DNA of 64,000 nt from Ruminococcus flavefaciens ATCC 19208. Lineage in GTDB: Bacteria; Bacillota; Clostridia; Oscillospirales; Ruminococcaceae. The notes beneath the pieces are model-generated. The model was not told where the DNA came from. It ran no database searches and saw only the letters and a list, made by a program, of their open reading frames with translations. Made by a program: the position numbers and the translations under genes. How positions within the stretch are numbered: position 1 is the first letter of the stretch; the number at the start of each line of letters is the position of its first letter. Below are positions 40,358 to 50,205 of this stretch, piece by piece. The stretch lies in NCBI RefSeq assembly GCF_000518765.1, contig NZ_JAEF01000006.1:372001-436000 (forward strand). The letters run 5' to 3'.

Positions 40358-41234
40358 ATGTTATCTGTGTCCGCGAAAATGCGGCGCAGACAGAACTATC
40401 AACACAGGCTTCTGCGGAGCCGGAGCTGATACGATAGTTGCGAGAGCTTCCTTACATAAATGGGAAGAACCATGTATTTCCTATAAAAACGGAGCAGGTA
40501 CAGTTTTCTTTTCGGGCTGTAATCTACATTGCTGTTTTTGTCAGAACAATAAAATAAGCAATGAATTATTTGGAAAAAAAGTAAATACAGAAAAGCTTGC
40601 GGATATATTCCTGTCGTTGCAGGATATGGGGGCTGATAATATAGATCTTGTAACTCCTACCCATTTTGTTCCGAATATTATCAGGGCACTTGATATAATA
40701 AAGCACAAGTTGGTCATACCTGTTGTATACAATTGCGGCGGATATGAACTTACGGAAACCATTGATATGCTCAACGGCTATATAGATATCTACCTTCCCG
40801 ATATCAAATATTTTTCAGCTGATATCTCTGAAATGTATTCAAATGCGTATGATTATTTTGATATTGCTTCAAAAGCTGTGCTTACAATGATAAAACAAGT
40901 CGGTAAGCTTGAATACAACAATGAGAGCGGTCTTATAAAAGGAACGATCATAAGACATATGGTACTCCCTTCTCACAGGCATGATTCTATGAAAATAATG
41001 GATTGGATTGCCGAAAATACATCTAATGATAATGTACTTGTAAGTATAATGAATCAGTATACACCTTTTGATTTTATTTCCGATAAATATAAAGAACTTA
41101 AACGCCGAATCACAAAAATGGAGTACAATACTGTTGTAGATCATGCAGCAAAGCTTGGCATAAATGGGTTTACACAGCAAAAGAGTTCGGCTTCCGAGAA
41201 ATATGTGCCCGACTTTGATCTTACAGGTATTTGA
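40347..41234 (+). CDS. Radical SAM protein, PflA/PflX-related
   Basis: A 295-residue radical SAM enzyme. The N-terminal CYLCPRKCGADRTINTGFCG carries four cysteines typical of this family. The cluster motif for the 4Fe-4S centre is FFSGCNLHCCFCQNNKIS (CX3CX2C), followed by DLVTPTHFVP, NCGGYE and VLVSIMNQYTP. The family (PflX-like) is annotated as pyruvate formate-lyase-activating-related, but its target is not known. Two ATGs lie 6 and 9 bases after AAGGAAG; the first is used. Confidence 0.85.
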   Translation: MMNECYLCPRKCGADRTINTGFCGAGADTIVARASLHKWEEPCISYKNGAGTVFFSGCNLHCCFCQNNKISNELFGKKVNTEKLADIFLSLQDMGADNIDLVTPTHFVPNIIRALDIIKHKLVIPVVYNCGGYELTETIDMLNGYIDIYLPDIKYFSADISEMYSNAYDYFDIASKAVLTMIKQVGKLEYNNESGLIKGTIIRHMVLPSHRHDSMKIMDWIAENTSNDNVLVSIMNQYTPFDFISDKYKELKRRITKMEYNTVVDHAAKLGINGFTQQKSSASEKYVPDFDLTGI

Positions 41235-41257
41235 AAGCTCATTCAATGAGCTTTTTT
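41234..41257 (+). terminator. Terminator after the radical SAM gene
   Basis: Stem AAAGCTCATT / AATGAGCTTT followed by TTT, starting at the stop codon. Confidence 0.8.
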
Positions 41258-41327
41258 CATCTGCACTGTCACAAAACTGATTTTTTGTCTGTTATATATT
41301 ATGAAACGTTTCAATCGAGGTGATAAG

Positions 41328-41834
41328 ATGACTAAGGAAGATTCCTGCAAACTATCCACCCTATATAATATTTACGAACAGCCAATGTATCGCATAGCAT
41401 ACGCAGTGCTGCGCGATGAAGGACTGGCAGAAGACGCTGTTTCTGATGCTTTTATCCGTATCCTCGGAAAACTGCATAAGTTTGATGATTGCAGAAGTGC
41501 AAAAACACGCTCATACATATTAAAAGTAATAAAGAGCACATCTATAAACATTTACCGAAAAAACAAACGACGCTTTACAGAAGAAGTTCCTATAGACGAT
41601 GCTATGCAGATAGTTGATGTCAGGATAAATACCGAAAACAGAAATCATGTTGATAATATAATAAATTCACTTGAAGAACCTGACAGGAGTATTGTTATAA
41701 TGCGCTGCATAAAAGATATGTCATGGAGAGAAGTTGCCGAAAAGCTATCTCTCACCGAGAGCAATGTGCGAAAACGTTTTGAACGTACCAAAAAACGCCT
41801 AAAAACGAAAGGAGAAATTTATGATGAGAAATAA
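41328..41834 (+). CDS. ECF-type RNA polymerase sigma factor
   Basis: A 168-residue sigma factor with region 2 (YRIAYAVLRDEGLAEDAVSDAFIRIL) and region 4 (EEPDRSIVIMRCIKDMSWREVAEKLSLTESNVRKRFERTKKRLK). The ATG at 41328 has GAGGTG 7 bases upstream. The 3' end overlaps the partner membrane-protein gene by 14 bases. It is a separate lineage from the sigma factor encoded at 36939-37421: region 2 carries a VSDAF core in place of MQETF. Confidence 0.88.
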   Translation: MTKEDSCKLSTLYNIYEQPMYRIAYAVLRDEGLAEDAVSDAFIRILGKLHKFDDCRSAKTRSYILKVIKSTSINIYRKNKRRFTEEVPIDDAMQIVDVRINTENRNHVDNIINSLEEPDRSIVIMRCIKDMSWREVAEKLSLTESNVRKRFERTKKRLKTKGEIYDEK

Positions 41835-43407
41835 AGGTCTGCCTTCTAAAAAACAATGGAAGAAAATAGTTGATGGCGCTTTTTCATCAGATAAAAAACA
41901 CGATTTCTCCGTATTGTATGAACTGAGAAAGACAGAGATACAGAAAGGAAGTAGTATAAATAAAGAAGCAAACTATTTCCACAGACGTTACATGAGTATG
42001 ATTGCGGCAGCGGCTGCTGTTATTATTGCAGTACCTGCAATAGTATATGTTTACTCTAACAATTCTTATGAAGTCGAACCCGCCTCGAAAACAGAATCAA
42101 TACCGCAGGTAACTACTACTACTTTTGTAACCGAAGAAATAACAACAGAAGCTGTTACTGAAAAAACAACATATGCAGAACCTGTTGAAGATCATACAGG
42201 GATTTTTCGTCTGAATCAAAATGGAAAATATCAATATGACCTTAGATATACACCTTCATATGATGAACTATCAAATGTTCAGACTTACGATATTCAGTAC
42301 ACATGGCTTCCGGATGGTTTTACCCCGATACCTAAAGATCCCAAAATGACATGCTATACTTCGACAGGAAGTACATTTGATATGATCTGCTACAGAGTTA
42401 AACAGGGTACTTCTTTTGAAAAAAAGATCAGTGGAATAGTTAACTACGAAGATATGTCAGATAACGAAAAAACGATATATATCTTCTCTCATTCCAACCC
42501 TGTTATAGATGAATCGGAACAGGAAAAGAATTCTGAAAGAGATGTATGGATAAAATTTAACAGAACAAATATTATTGCCAATCTGTTTGCACCAAACGAT
42601 ATATCCAATGATGATCTAAAAAATATTGTCAGCTCTATCAAGCTGGTTCCTTCAGATAATGAATTAACAGAAGTATGGCAAAATGAAATTGTCACTGAAA
42701 ACAAGGAGTCGGAGGAAGCGTACCGCGATGCATATTTAAGAGACTGTAAGTCAATAGATGATATCTCACTTACAGGGATTGAAAAAACAATTCCACATCA
42801 AGTCAATAATGACAGCATTGAAGTTACTATTGACAAAGCATGGATACAGGACGATTTTGAAGGTATAACCACTGATCCCTGCGGTATACCGAAAGATTAC
42901 AGTCAGTTCATCGGTGATGACGGCAAGATCTACAAGACATACTACTGGATAAAAAAAGGAGACGGAATAAATACATTAGATGAACTTGCCGAAACAGAAA
43001 AAGTTGAGCTGAAGCTTGTGGTTCTTGAAATGACTTATACTAACACAAGCAATCATGATATTATTGATGAGCCAGATAATAATACAGTAGGTTTCCTTAT
43101 TGATCCTATGAATTATTTGTGTGTGAACGGAAAGCTTGATCCCACAGATTATATGCACAAGGACGGGCTTTACGTTTATTCGGATCAATACATAGCTTCA
43201 GAAGGCGGGTGGGTATCATTTGAAAGCGACAATCAGGCTTCAGAAAATTATATCAATATTCCACAGGGTGCTCAGACACATGTTAAGGTTTCATTACTTG
43301 CAAGAGCAGACAGTCTTGATGATTACTACATAGATGTTTTCGGTTCATACTCTAATACGGATGATCAAAATAATATATATTTTGCTGTTAAAGATATTGA
43401 AAGATAG
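41821..43407 (+). CDS. Membrane protein paired with the second ECF sigma factor, probable anti-sigma factor
   Basis: A 528-residue protein with a basic cytoplasmic N-terminus of about 60 residues, one membrane helix (about 60-77, MIAAAAAVIIAVPAIVYVYS), a Thr/Glu-rich linker (about 95-125) and a large extracytoplasmic domain with TWLPDGFTPIPKDP and no known fold by eye. Overlap with the sigma gene implies co-translation. The architecture mirrors the protein encoded at 35542-36942, although the outer domains are not obviously similar. The anti-sigma role is inferred. Confidence 0.68.
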   Translation: MMRNKGLPSKKQWKKIVDGAFSSDKKHDFSVLYELRKTEIQKGSSINKEANYFHRRYMSMIAAAAAVIIAVPAIVYVYSNNSYEVEPASKTESIPQVTTTTFVTEEITTEAVTEKTTYAEPVEDHTGIFRLNQNGKYQYDLRYTPSYDELSNVQTYDIQYTWLPDGFTPIPKDPKMTCYTSTGSTFDMICYRVKQGTSFEKKISGIVNYEDMSDNEKTIYIFSHSNPVIDESEQEKNSERDVWIKFNRTNIIANLFAPNDISNDDLKNIVSSIKLVPSDNELTEVWQNEIVTENKESEEAYRDAYLRDCKSIDDISLTGIEKTIPHQVNNDSIEVTIDKAWIQDDFEGITTDPCGIPKDYSQFIGDDGKIYKTYYWIKKGDGINTLDELAETEKVELKLVVLEMTYTNTSNHDIIDEPDNNTVGFLIDPMNYLCVNGKLDPTDYMHKDGLYVYSDQYIASEGGWVSFESDNQASENYINIPQGAQTHVKVSLLARADSLDDYYIDVFGSYSNTDDQNNIYFAVKDIER

Positions 43408-43411
43408 CATT

Positions 43412-43442
43412 AAAGCCAATACACAGAAGTGTATTGGCTTTT
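43412..43442 (+). terminator. Bidirectional terminator between convergent genes
   Basis: 13-bp perfect stem AAAGCCAATACAC / GTGTATTGGCTTT with a 4-base loop, then T. It serves the sigma pair and the clpC-like gene. Confidence 0.85.
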
Positions 43443-43443
43443 C

Positions 43444-45774
43444 TCATATCGTTACGGTTTTTGTCATACATATTTTCTCATTTTCAACGTCAATTTTAAG
43501 GGACTCTCCACTTTTTATCTCAGAGTTTACTATCCTTTTTGCCAGCTCATTTTCTACAAGCTCTACAGCTTTACGGCGTATAGGTCTTGCTCCGTAACGT
43601 GAAGTATCTTCTGCTGCTGCAACTGTCTCGGTCACTCTTTCGGAAAACGCGATCTCAATACCGAGCAGTTTAGCGCGTTCAGCTATTGCTTTAAGCTGTA
43701 GCCTGCTTATTTCCAGCAGATGCTCTTGCTTAAACGGTTCAAAAGTAATGATCTCATCAATTCTGTTTATAAGTTCGGGAGAAAAGTATTTCCTCAGGCT
43801 TTCTTTAGTTCTGCATCTTATATTGTCATATTCTGCAAATCCAATGGAGTTTTTTGAAGTTATTTCTTCTGCACCGATATTAGATGTCATTATAATTATC
43901 GTACTGCGAAAATCTATTCTCCTCATAATCGAATCTGTTAAAAAACCGTCCTCAAGAATTTGCAAAAGAATATTCAGCACCTCGGCATCAGCTTTCTCTA
44001 TCTCGTCAAAGAGCACAAGTGAATACGGACATCGTCTTACTTTTTCACAGAGATTATTATCACAGCTGTCATAGCCTGCGTATCCGGGAGGAGCTCCTAT
44101 AAGCTTTGAAACAGAATGTTTCTCCATATATTCTGACATATCAATACGTATAAAACTGTTCTCTCCGTTATAATAGTATTCTGCAAGAATTTTTGCAAGC
44201 TCGGTTTTTCCAACTCCTGTTGGTCCTGTAAATAAAAACGATGCAACAGGTCTGTTCATATCCCTAAGTCCTGCTCTCGAACGATAAAGAACTTCGGTTA
44301 TTTTTCTGACTGCGTCCTTATGTCCTATAATACGCTCGGACAGTGTGTTCTCTAAACTACTCAGCTTTTCTGCCTCTGCGAAAGAAAGCTTGTTTAAGGG
44401 AATACCTGTTTTTAATGATATGACATTGTTCAAATCGTTTTCAGTAACATTGATTTCTTCGCTGCTTTTTATGACTTCACTTAATTTTGTTAGCTTCATA
44501 CCGTCCATATCAATAAGCTTTGTTTCTTTTTTTACCGGCTTTTCGCATCTGCGGATTTTAGCGCAGGCACATGCTTCGTCCAACAGATCGATTGCCTTAT
44601 CGGGAAGAAATCGTTCGGTTACATATCGCTTTGAAAGATCAACTGCCTTTTTTATTATATCATCACTTATTTCGATGCCGTGATATCTTTCATAATTATG
44701 TCGCAATCCTTTTATCATTTCGATGCAGCTCTCTGTGTCAGGCTCACATATTTTTACAGGCTGAAACCTTCTTTCAAGAGCGGAGTCCTTTTCGATTGAT
44801 TTTCTGTATTCATCAAAAGTTGTTGCGCCTATGATCTGCAATTCTCCTCTTGCAAGCTGTGGCTTCATGATATTTGCGGCATCTATAGCTCCCTCAGCCG
44901 CACCTGCCCCTACTATCATATGAATTTCATCAATAAACAAAATTATATTCCCTGCACTTGCGGCTTCATCTATACACGCTCTGATACGTTCCTCAAAATC
45001 TCCGCGATACTTTGCTCCTGAAAGTATTGACGCTATATCAAGCGAAAAAATATACTTGTTTTTTAGTGTATCGGGTATAAGATTTCGCGTGAACATCTCG
45101 GCTATTCCTTCAACTATAGCTGTTTTTCCCACTCCGGCCTCGCCTATAAGACATGGATTATTCTTGTTTCTGCGTGATAATATCTGCAATATTCTTTCAA
45201 CTTCTTTTTTTCGTCCTATAAGAGGATCGTTTTTACTTACAACACTAAGATCCGTCAGGTTTTTCCCGTATCTGTACAAATTCGGTATCTGTGGCTGCTT
45301 AGGCTTCATTGAATCATAGAGATTTCTGCTTGTTTCTGTATCTGAGATATTGCTTAACCGTATGCATATAGTATTAATATCTGCTTTAAGCTTTCTTATT
45401 AAAGTACAGGCGCTGCATGATCTCTCTTCTATCATTGCTGCAAGAATATGTTCGGCAGTAGCCTTCTTCAAACCATATGATACAGCAGATAAATATGCTT
45501 TTTCAAATATCTGTTTAGTTGCTGTTGTGAAAAAACGCTGATTTAGTATAGACGGGTTCCCCTGTCCGACCATTTTGATGATTTCGTTTCGCAGTTCTTC
45601 AAATGATATACCGCTGTCCAAAATAATATCAGCTGCTTCTGTGTTTCCTTCGCCTGCGATAGAAAGAAGTATATGTTCGCTTCCTACATAAGTATGACCA
45701 AGTTCAGAAGCGTACTCTATCGCCCCTTCAATTATCAGAATTGCTTTTTTAGTAAATTTTTCATTATTTATCAT
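43444..45774 (-). CDS. ClpC/ClpA-type Clp ATPase
   Basis: Ring-forming unfoldase that feeds proteins to ClpP. The 776 residues contain a Clp N-domain (1 to about 145, [18 protein letters not shown]), AAA1 with Walker A GEAGVGKT at 211 and Walker [24 protein letters not shown], a short middle region, and AAA2 with GPTGVGKT at 517 and VLFDEIEKA. The middle domain is shorter than in ClpC and I see no UVR motif, so it may be a ClpA/ClpC-like variant without McsB-type regulation. TAAGGAGG precedes the ATG. Its ClpP partner could be the one at 47422-48012. Confidence 0.88.
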   Translation of the reverse strand: MINNEKFTKKAILIIEGAIEYASELGHTYVGSEHILLSIAGEGNTEAADIILDSGISFEELRNEIIKMVGQGNPSILNQRFFTTATKQIFEKAYLSAVSYGLKKATAEHILAAMIEERSCSACTLIRKLKADINTICIRLSNISDTETSRNLYDSMKPKQPQIPNLYRYGKNLTDLSVVSKNDPLIGRKKEVERILQILSRRNKNNPCLIGEAGVGKTAIVEGIAEMFTRNLIPDTLKNKYIFSLDIASILSGAKYRGDFEERIRACIDEAASAGNIILFIDEIHMIVGAGAAEGAIDAANIMKPQLARGELQIIGATTFDEYRKSIEKDSALERRFQPVKICEPDTESCIEMIKGLRHNYERYHGIEISDDIIKKAVDLSKRYVTERFLPDKAIDLLDEACACAKIRRCEKPVKKETKLIDMDGMKLTKLSEVIKSSEEINVTENDLNNVISLKTGIPLNKLSFAEAEKLSSLENTLSERIIGHKDAVRKITEVLYRSRAGLRDMNRPVASFLFTGPTGVGKTELAKILAEYYYNGENSFIRIDMSEYMEKHSVSKLIGAPPGYAGYDSCDNNLCEKVRRCPYSLVLFDEIEKADAEVLNILLQILEDGFLTDSIMRRIDFRSTIIIMTSNIGAEEITSKNSIGFAEYDNIRCRTKESLRKYFSPELINRIDEIITFEPFKQEHLLEISRLQLKAIAERAKLLGIEIAFSERVTETVAAAEDTSRYGARPIRRKAVELVENELAKRIVNSEIKSGESLKIDVENEKICMTKTVTI

Positions 45775-45945
45775 ATTGCTTGCCTCCTTAATACTCTGAA
45801 TATATTATGCCACTTTTTTCATGCGATAAGTGTCGAAACATATAACAGCGAAAAAACTGTAACACTTTTTTATGCGTGACATATTATGTACTATGAAGCG
45901 AAGCAAAAAACGCTTCAAATACATCAATTTAAGGAGATAATCAAT

Positions 45946-46083
45946 ATGTGTAATTCATGCTTCGGAGGAAACAACTGCTGGTGCATTATTCTTTTAGTTC
46001 TTCTCGTTATCATTCTTTTTTCGGGCTGCGGCAATAACGGCTGTGATTGCGGCAATAACAATGGCTGCGGATGTGGCTGCTAA
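45946..46083 (+). CDS. Cys/Gly/Asn-rich membrane micropeptide
   Basis: A 45-residue peptide: a cysteine-containing start (MCNSCFGGNNCWC), one membrane helix (IILLVLLVIILF) and a tail of Cys-Gly-Asn repeats (SGCGNNGCDCGNNNGCGCGC) with nine to ten cysteines overall. AAGGAG stands 9 bases before the ATG, and a strong terminator follows, so it is a real expressed gene. It resembles very small spore-coat or YjcZ-type peptides by size and composition only. Metal binding or disulfide cross-linking is possible. Confidence 0.75.
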   Translation: MCNSCFGGNNCWCIILLVLLVIILFSGCGNNGCDCGNNNGCGCGC

Positions 46084-46098
46084 ACAAGTATATAAAAA

Positions 46099-46127
46099 GG
46101 GACTGCAATTGCAGTCCCTAAATTTTT
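46099..46127 (+). terminator. Terminator of the micropeptide gene (bidirectional with clpX)
   Basis: Perfect 20-base palindrome GGGACTGCAATTGCAGTCCC followed by TAAATTTTT. The A-run at its left gives a T-tail for clpX on the minus strand. Confidence 0.85.
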
Positions 46128-46128
46128 A

Positions 46129-47412
46129 TTATTCAGCTTTAAGAAGTTTATTCCTTCTGTTCGTAAGCAGAGGCTGCGTACCATTTATAACACATTCAGC
46201 TGTAACAGTTACCTTTGCTATACTTCCGTCAGACGGAACAGTAAACATGGTATTCATAAGAATAGATTCAATAATTGAACGCAAGCCGCGAGCACCTGTT
46301 TTTTGAGCAATTGCCTTCTTAGCTATCTCAATAAGTGCATCGTCCTCGACTTCAAGTTCAATATCATCATAGTCAAAAAGCTTCTTATACTGCTTGATAA
46401 GAGCATTCTTAGGTTCGGTAAGAATTCTTACAAGTGATGCTTCATCAAGCTCTTCAAGAACAGATATAACAGGAAGTCGTCCTACAAATTCAGGAACCAT
46501 ACCGAACTTAACAAGATCCTTCGGTACGACTTTTTTGAAGATATTATCCTCTTCCTTATGAGCAGTTATCTCGCCGCCAAAACCGATGGGAGCTTTACCG
46601 ATACGCTTCTGTATCTGTTTTTCAAGTCCGTCAAAAGCACCGCCGCAGATAAACAGAATATTTTTGGTGTTTATCTGAATAACTTCCTGATTAGGATGCT
46701 TTCTTCCACCCTGTGGAGGTACATTTGAAACTGTACCTTCAATGATCTTCAGGAGAGCCTGCTGAACCCCTTCACCACTTACATCACGGGTCAAAGAAGT
46801 ATTTTCAGACTTTCTTGCGATCTTATCTATCTCGTCGATATAGATAATTCCTCTTTCAGCTGCCTTTATATCAAAATCAGCAGCCTGTATAAGTCGGAGA
46901 AGAACATTTTCAACATCATCACCAACATAACCCGCTTCTGTTATTGTTGTTGCATCAGCTATAGCGAACGGAACGTTCAAAAGCTTGGCAAGAGTCTGTG
47001 CAAGAAAGGTTTTTCCGACACCTGTAGGTCCGAGAAGAAGAACATTGCTCTTCTGAAGCTCTACGCCATCATTGTCAGAAAAATCTTTGTCATTTTCCTG
47101 ACTCATTATTCTCTTATAATGATTATACACAGCAACAGCCAATGATTTTTTTGCATCATCTTGTCCTATAACGTATTCATCAAGAAAAGCTTTAATCTCA
47201 ACAGGTTTCATAAGCTTCATTGAAGATACATCGCCGCTATTATCAGTTTTGGCAGCCTTTCTGTGTGCTTTGGCTACTCCAGAACCATAGAGCATCTCGT
47301 AGCAGTAAGTTACGCATTCATCACATATATTTGATGAACCAGCAGAAAACATACTGCGTACTCTGTTTTCACCCTTTCCGCAGAAGCTGCACGATTTAAA
47401 CGTCTCAGCCAT
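46129..47412 (-). CDS. clpX: ATP-dependent Clp protease ATP-binding subunit ClpX
   Basis: Hexameric unfoldase that delivers tagged proteins to ClpP. The zinc-binding domain has Cys8, Cys11, Cys30 and Cys33. The AAA+ module has Walker [16 protein letters not shown], Walker [14 protein letters not shown], and the ClpP-contact loop [10 protein letters not shown], close to the IGF loop. 427 residues, normal. Third gene of tig-clpP-clpX, 9 bases after clpP. Confidence 0.97.
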   Translation of the reverse strand: MAETFKSCSFCGKGENRVRSMFSAGSSNICDECVTYCYEMLYGSGVAKAHRKAAKTDNSGDVSSMKLMKPVEIKAFLDEYVIGQDDAKKSLAVAVYNHYKRIMSQENDKDFSDNDGVELQKSNVLLLGPTGVGKTFLAQTLAKLLNVPFAIADATTITEAGYVGDDVENVLLRLIQAADFDIKAAERGIIYIDEIDKIARKSENTSLTRDVSGEGVQQALLKIIEGTVSNVPPQGGRKHPNQEVIQINTKNILFICGGAFDGLEKQIQKRIGKAPIGFGGEITAHKEEDNIFKKVVPKDLVKFGMVPEFVGRLPVISVLEELDEASLVRILTEPKNALIKQYKKLFDYDDIELEVEDDALIEIAKKAIAQKTGARGLRSIIESILMNTMFTVPSDGSIAKVTVTAECVINGTQPLLTNRRNKLLKAE

Positions 47413-47421
47413 TTAATCCCC

Positions 47422-48012
47422 CTACCTTTTTGTGATAACTTTATCTATAAGACCAAATTCAAGTGCTTCCTGAGCAGTCATGTAATTATCTCTCTCGCAA
47501 GCAGCGTGCATCTCTTCCACGCTCTTTCCGGAATTTTCAGCCATAATACTCTCAAGGCGATCTCTTGTACGCTCGAGGTTCTTTGCGTGTATCATAATAT
47601 CCGTCTGCTGTCCGCCGAGACCACCGCCGATAAGCGGCTGATGGATCATTATTTCACTGTTTGGAAGAGCAATTCTTTTTCCCTTTGCTCCTGAAGAAAG
47701 CAGAAATGCACCCATTGAAGCAGCCATACCGATACAGATAGTCGAAACATCACATTTGATATAATTCATAGTATCGTATATTGCCATTCCTGCGGTAACA
47801 GATCCTCCGGGACTGTTTATATATAATGATATATCCTTTTCCGAATCCTGACTTTCAAGATATAGAAGCTGTGCAACAACTACGCTTGCAGTTGCATCGC
47901 TTACCTGATCCGAAAGCATTATAATCCTGTCATTGAGCAGGCGCGAGTATATATCATATGATCTCTCTCCTCTGCTTGTCTGTTCAACAACGTAAGGTAC
48001 TAATACGCTCAT
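47422..48012 (-). CDS. clpP: ATP-dependent Clp protease proteolytic subunit
   Basis: Serine protease that forms the tetradecameric chamber used by ClpX and ClpC/A. The 196 residues hold Ser99 in [11 protein letters not shown], His124 in [12 protein letters not shown] and Asp175 in ERDNYM as the triad. Second gene of the tig-clpP-clpX operon. Confidence 0.97.
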   Translation of the reverse strand: MSVLVPYVVEQTSRGERSYDIYSRLLNDRIIMLSDQVSDATASVVVAQLLYLESQDSEKDISLYINSPGGSVTAGMAIYDTMNYIKCDVSTICIGMAASMGAFLLSSGAKGKRIALPNSEIMIHQPLIGGGLGGQQTDIMIHAKNLERTRDRLESIMAENSGKSVEEMHAACERDNYMTAQEALEFGLIDKVITKR

Positions 48013-48032
48013 AGTTCATCGCCCTTTCTTTT

Positions 48033-48072
48033 AAAAACAGTTGTCCCACATTAAAGCTGCGGGACAACATCA
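48033..48072 (-). other. Hairpin between tig and clpP
   Basis: Imperfect stem TTGTCCC(G)CA / TG(T)GGGACAA in the 89-base gap, with no T-run after it on the minus strand. Probably a processing or attenuation element within the operon. Confidence 0.45.
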
Positions 48073-48101
48073 TTTACTATAATTATATGTCGAAAAGAGT
48101 A

Positions 48102-49409
48102 TTATTCAGACTTTTCATCAGCAGAAGTGTTATCTACAACAGCATTTTCCTTTACAAACTCAACAGCTTTCTGAACTCTGAGATCTGTAGCGTATTCATC
48201 GACAGGGATAAATCTCTTTACAGTTTCAACGTCAATGTTGTTTGCTGCAGCGATCTCACCGAGACCGTTATTTAACTCTTCATCAGTTACTTCGATATTT
48301 TCAAGATCTGCTATCTTCTCAAGAGCAAGTCTGAGCTTGACCTCGCTGACAGCTCTGTCTCTGTATGTCTCTCTGAATGAATCCATATCCATACCTGTGT
48401 ACTGGAAATAAAGCTTGAGATCCATGCCCTGTGAACGGAGCTGCTGCTCAAAGTTTCTCATAAGAGCGTCGATTCTCTGCTCATACATACAATTTGGAAT
48501 AGGAGAATCAACCTTCTCGATAAGAGCATTCATTATAGCATTTTCAAAATTCGAATCTGCCTGCTGTACTGCTGCGTCTTCAAGCTTTGTCTTGATATCA
48601 TCTTTATACTCAGCAACTGTCTCGAACTCTGTAGCATCCTTTACGAGATCATCGTTAATCTCAGGAAGTTCTTCATAGCTGATAGCCTTGAGCTTACACT
48701 TGAATGTAGCTTCCTTGCCTGCATAATCAGACATCTGATAGTCCTCAGGGAAAGTAACATTTACGTCAAACTCATCACCAATGTTATGACCAACGATCTG
48801 ATCCTCAAAACCGGGGATAAACTGACCGCTGCCAAGACGAAGAGGATGATCCTCGCCCTTGCCGCCTTCAAATGCTTCATCGCCGAAAAAGCCTTCAAAG
48901 TCAATGATTACTTCGTCGTCGAGCTGTGCTGCTCTGTCGTCAACAGAAACTATACGAGCATTCTTCTTTCTGATGATATCAATCTGCTTCTCGATATCTT
49001 CATCTGTGATCTCCTTAACTTCCTTAGGAGCCTTGATGCCCTTATAGTCAGAGATCTCGATCTCAGGCTTTGTAACACATATTGCTTTGATCTCAACACC
49101 TGTAGCTTTATCAATTGAAGTTACTTCAACATTTGGTCTGTCTACAAGTACAAGACCTGTCTCATTAACAGCTGCATCTATCTCAGGTCCGAGAAGTGAA
49201 TTGATAGCACCTTCATAGAATGCGCCCTCACCGAATTCTCTCTCAGCAAGCTTTCTTGTAACCTTACCTTTTCTGAAGCCCTTTATCTGGATATTCTTCT
49301 TCTGTCTCTGATATTCCTTCTCAACAGCAGCCTCAAAAGCCTCTGCATCAATAGAAATTACTAACTCTGTAGTATTCACATCTGTCTTGGTTGATGATTT
49401 TAAACTCAT
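48102..49409 (-). CDS. tig: Trigger factor
   Basis: Ribosome-bound chaperone with peptidyl-prolyl isomerase activity. The N-terminal ribosome-binding signature is KGFRKGKVTRKLAEREFGEGAFYEGAIN (GFRxGKxP-like). The FKBP-type PPIase domain lies at about 155-245 (GFFGDEAFEGGKGEDHPLRLGSGQFIPGFEDQIVG), and a helical C-terminal chaperone domain with an acidic end follows. 435 residues. First gene of the tig-clpP-clpX operon. GGAGG stands upstream of the ATG. Confidence 0.96.
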   Translation of the reverse strand: MSLKSSTKTDVNTTELVISIDAEAFEAAVEKEYQRQKKNIQIKGFRKGKVTRKLAEREFGEGAFYEGAINSLLGPEIDAAVNETGLVLVDRPNVEVTSIDKATGVEIKAICVTKPEIEISDYKGIKAPKEVKEITDEDIEKQIDIIRKKNARIVSVDDRAAQLDDEVIIDFEGFFGDEAFEGGKGEDHPLRLGSGQFIPGFEDQIVGHNIGDEFDVNVTFPEDYQMSDYAGKEATFKCKLKAISYEELPEINDDLVKDATEFETVAEYKDDIKTKLEDAAVQQADSNFENAIMNALIEKVDSPIPNCMYEQRIDALMRNFEQQLRSQGMDLKLYFQYTGMDMDSFRETYRDRAVSEVKLRLALEKIADLENIEVTDEELNNGLGEIAAANNIDVETVKRFIPVDEYATDLRVQKAVEFVKENAVVDNTSADEKSE

Positions 49410-49449
49410 TTTAATACGTCCTCCAATATTTATATAACATACTTGGTAT

Positions 49450-49458
49450 ATTATACCA
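49450..49458 (-). promoter_or_regulatory. Extended -10 promoter of tig
   Basis: TGGTATAAT on the minus strand about 40 bases upstream of the start, with a poor -35 (TAGAAA at 17 bp). Confidence 0.5.
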
Positions 49459-49510
49459 CATTTCAGAAAATTTTTCTACTGATTTTCCACACTTCTGCAT
49501 AATGCACAAT

Positions 49511-50203
49511 TCACAAGACTTTTTTAGGAGCAAATTGTAAATAATCACCTGCTATAAGATGAAAATTAATATCATCATAAGTATTTTTTACGCACAGATC
49601 ATGAGCGGAATGTCCGTGTATATGTCCGTAATAGCAATCCTTTATCTTGTACCTATAGAGTACTTCAAGAATATCGTAATTGAAATTAGCGGCAAATATG
49701 GGCGGATAGTGCAGAAATACTATCGGTTCGAGATCGTCAGCAATGGCAGACTTTATGGAAGTTTCCAGTCTCTGAACTTCCCTTTTCAGGACTTTCTCGT
49801 CCTGTGTTTCTCCCGGCATATTGACCCATCCGCGAGTTCCGCATATCCCGTATTTGTCGTACTTATAATGATTATTATGCAGTATATTAATTGTTCCGCA
49901 GCTTTCTGATGCAAGGAAATCCTCCATTTTTTTCATGGTAGTCCACCAATAATCGTGATTTCCTTTTATTATTATCTTTTTGCCCGGAAGCGATTCTATA
50001 AATCGGAAATCGGGAGCAGCTTCCGCAAGAGACATACCCCACGATATATCCCCGGGAAGTACCACCGTATCCTCTTCGCCGACAAGTTCAAGCCAGTTCT
50101 TTTCGATCTTCTCTTGATAGTTCTGCCATCCCGGAAAGATACTCATTGTCTTTTCGGGAGCGCCTTTACAAAGATGAAGATCAGCAAGTACGAACAGACT
50201 CAT
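49511..50203 (-). CDS. Metallophosphoesterase
   Basis: Calcineurin-like phosphoesterase of 230 residues. The motifs are ADLHL, GDISWGM, GNHDYWWTT, LHYPP and GHIHGHS. The substrate is unknown. The tryptophans around the third metal motif (NHDYWW) are typical of the YkuE-unrelated cytosolic group found in Firmicutes. Last gene of the thrC run, starting 2 bases after the thrC stop. Confidence 0.85.
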   Translation of the reverse strand: MSLFVLADLHLCKGAPEKTMSIFPGWQNYQEKIEKNWLELVGEEDTVVLPGDISWGMSLAEAAPDFRFIESLPGKKIIIKGNHDYWWTTMKKMEDFLASESCGTINILHNNHYKYDKYGICGTRGWVNMPGETQDEKVLKREVQRLETSIKSAIADDLEPIVFLHYPPIFAANFNYDILEVLYRYKIKDCYYGHIHGHSAHDLCVKNTYDDINFHLIAGDYLQFAPKKVL

Positions 50204-50205
50204 TA

